Shown piece by piece: positions 5,172-6,003 of a stretch of DNA of 6,003 nt. The stretch comes from Candidatus Altarchaeales archaeon ex4484_96 (GTDB lineage Archaea > Altiarchaeota > Altiarchaeia > IMC4 > QMZM01), in NCBI GenBank assembly GCA_002254405.1, contig NJDH01000054.1, positions 1 to 6,003 on the forward strand, in the 5' to 3' direction. Below the pieces are notes generated by a model, which saw only the letters and a list, made by a program, of their open reading frames with translations, made no database searches and was not told where the DNA came from. The position numbers and the translations under genes were made by a program. Numbering within the stretch: position 1 is the stretch's first letter; every line of letters starts with the position of its first letter.

Positions 5172-6003
5172 ATGTTAAAACCCGTTTTCAAGCAACTACC
5201 GATTATAGCATTGTTTTTTTTTCTAATAACATCAACCACCGCCCAAGTCAACGACACAGACGCCTCACCGGTGGGTGTTACTCTCACCTCAAAAACCATA
5301 GTTGAGATAAGCCCGGATAAGCTGTCTTGGAGCGGCATCAGCCCCGGTTCTGTTGGAGATGCCGCAGATGAAGAAAACAACTTCTTTCAGATTCAGATAA
5401 AAAACATCGGCTCAAAAAACATCACACACATCTGGTTTAATGCCTCGTACCCTAAGGCATCTCCTTTTGCTGTTGGCAGCGCCACAGCGACAAACGCCGG
5501 AAACTACGTGGTGCTTTCAGCTGACACCCAGCCCAGAAGATATTATTTCGTGAACCGCGCAGAATACAACGAACAAACAACCCTCGTATACCTCAGGGAC
5601 CCCGACGGGAACATGCCACCAAACAACACTAAATACTCTTACGGGAGATTCAGAAACTCAAGCAACGAATATTTCTGGTTCTTGGACATAGAAGACGGCA
5701 ACTGCTCCGACAACGAATTTTTTTTAGGGGATGAAGCCCACACACCCCTTAAAACAGGCTCAACAGACTTCAGCAACTGCCAGAATGGGCTTAATAACAC
5801 GCCTGGTGCGGGTGTGAGCTCGTGCAGAACAGGGACTTTAACAAGAAACGAGAAATACGGTTTCGCCCAAGTCAACGTGGGCGGACAGAATTATTGCCTG
5901 GCTGTCTCCCAAAACTGCAACAGAACCTTTTTTTCCCACTGGAACCCGGATTATCCCTTCAACAACTGCGGTGCAAACTACAGCAGGTTCGCCTGGAACA
6001 CAA
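5172..6003 (+). CDS. Secreted Cys- and Asn-rich, sequon-dense surface protein (partial, C-terminus outside the window)
   Basis: I read an open frame of 277 codons from an ATG at 5172 off the right edge. An in-frame ATG at 5145 would add 9 residues, but it falls inside the presumed promoter repeat, so 5172 is preferred. The signal peptide is MLKPVFKQLPIIALFFFLITSTTA with likely cleavage before Gln25. The mature part begins with a probable beta-sandwich: I-S-P-D-K-L-S-W-S-G, then F-Q-I-Q-I-K-N-I-G-S-K-N-I-T. A second region (about 120-277) is rich in Asn and aromatic residues and has six cysteines (178, 203, 218, 242, 249, 266), so disulfides are expected. N-x-S/T sequons occur at N83, N90, N151, N162, N177, N208, N250 and N269, suggesting a glycosylated exoprotein. 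Repeated G-R-F-R-N-S-S and F-W-F aromatic patches stand out. I do not recognise a family; an S-layer, adhesin or filament-like protein is possible. It diverges from the envelope operon, so the two may be co-regulated. Confidence 0.85.
   Translation, partial: MLKPVFKQLPIIALFFFLITSTTAQVNDTDASPVGVTLTSKTIVEISPDKLSWSGISPGSVGDAADEENNFFQIQIKNIGSKNITHIWFNASYPKASPFAVGSATATNAGNYVVLSADTQPRRYYFVNRAEYNEQTTLVYLRDPDGNMPPNNTKYSYGRFRNSSNEYFWFLDIEDGNCSDNEFFLGDEAHTPLKTGSTDFSNCQNGLNNTPGAGVSSCRTGTLTRNEKYGFAQVNVGGQNYCLAVSQNCNRTFFSHWNPDYPFNNCGANYSRFAWNT

Noticed and set aside
5105..5380. Minus-strand open frame running into the divergent promoter region
   Set aside because: It is antisense to the signal peptide and first domain of the right-hand secreted protein and would cover the promoter region. 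Its sequence has no family features.
5639..5875. Minus-strand open frame of 78 codons
   Set aside because: It is antisense to the Cys-rich part of the right-hand secreted protein, with no supporting signal.

Overview
The window looks archaeal, most likely from a small-genome uncultured (DPANN-type) lineage, though the lineage is inference. The signs are a single-domain KaiC/RadA-type ATPase, a MinD-type ATPase apparently transcribed without a leader from an AT-only TATA box about 28 bases upstream of its ATG, a T-run in place of a hairpin terminator, tightly overlapping genes, and secreted proteins made of beta-sandwich-like domains with many N-glycosylation sequons. The standard genetic code fits every gene. 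I see no rRNA, tRNA, CRISPR array, insertion sequence or mobile-element gene.

There are seven protein genes: five complete and two cut by the window edges. Six lie on the minus strand in two probable operons. Operon A (5100 down to 1819) has four genes separated by 1 base or overlapping: a secreted protein with a large ectodomain and three C-terminal membrane helices; a small N-terminally anchored protein with an ASH/MSP-like fold; a signal-peptide protein with two probable Ig-like domains and a C-terminal membrane anchor; and a KaiC-family ATPase, the only cytoplasmic product. A T-run follows the last gene. Operon B (1722 down past base 1) has a MinD-type ATPase with an E. coli-like C-terminal membrane-targeting helix. 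It overlaps by 4 bases (ATGA) a large secreted, acidic, possibly calcium-binding protein that leaves the window on the left.

On the plus strand, a gene starting near 5172 encodes a secreted, Cys/Asn-rich, heavily sequon-bearing protein that leaves the window on the right. It diverges from operon A across a 71-base region holding a 14-base palindrome and a tandem heptamer.

The common theme is a cell envelope: nearly everything is exported or membrane-anchored, and each minus-strand operon pairs surface proteins with one cytoplasmic P-loop ATPase. A plausible but unproven reading is that the MinD and KaiC ATPases position, assemble or regulate surface structures on the inner face of the membrane. 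The most notable unit is operon A, three membrane/exported beta-sandwich proteins plus a KaiC ATPase with an altered Walker A motif. It recalls the FlaF/FlaG/FlaH logic of the archaellum but lacks FlaI and FlaJ here.
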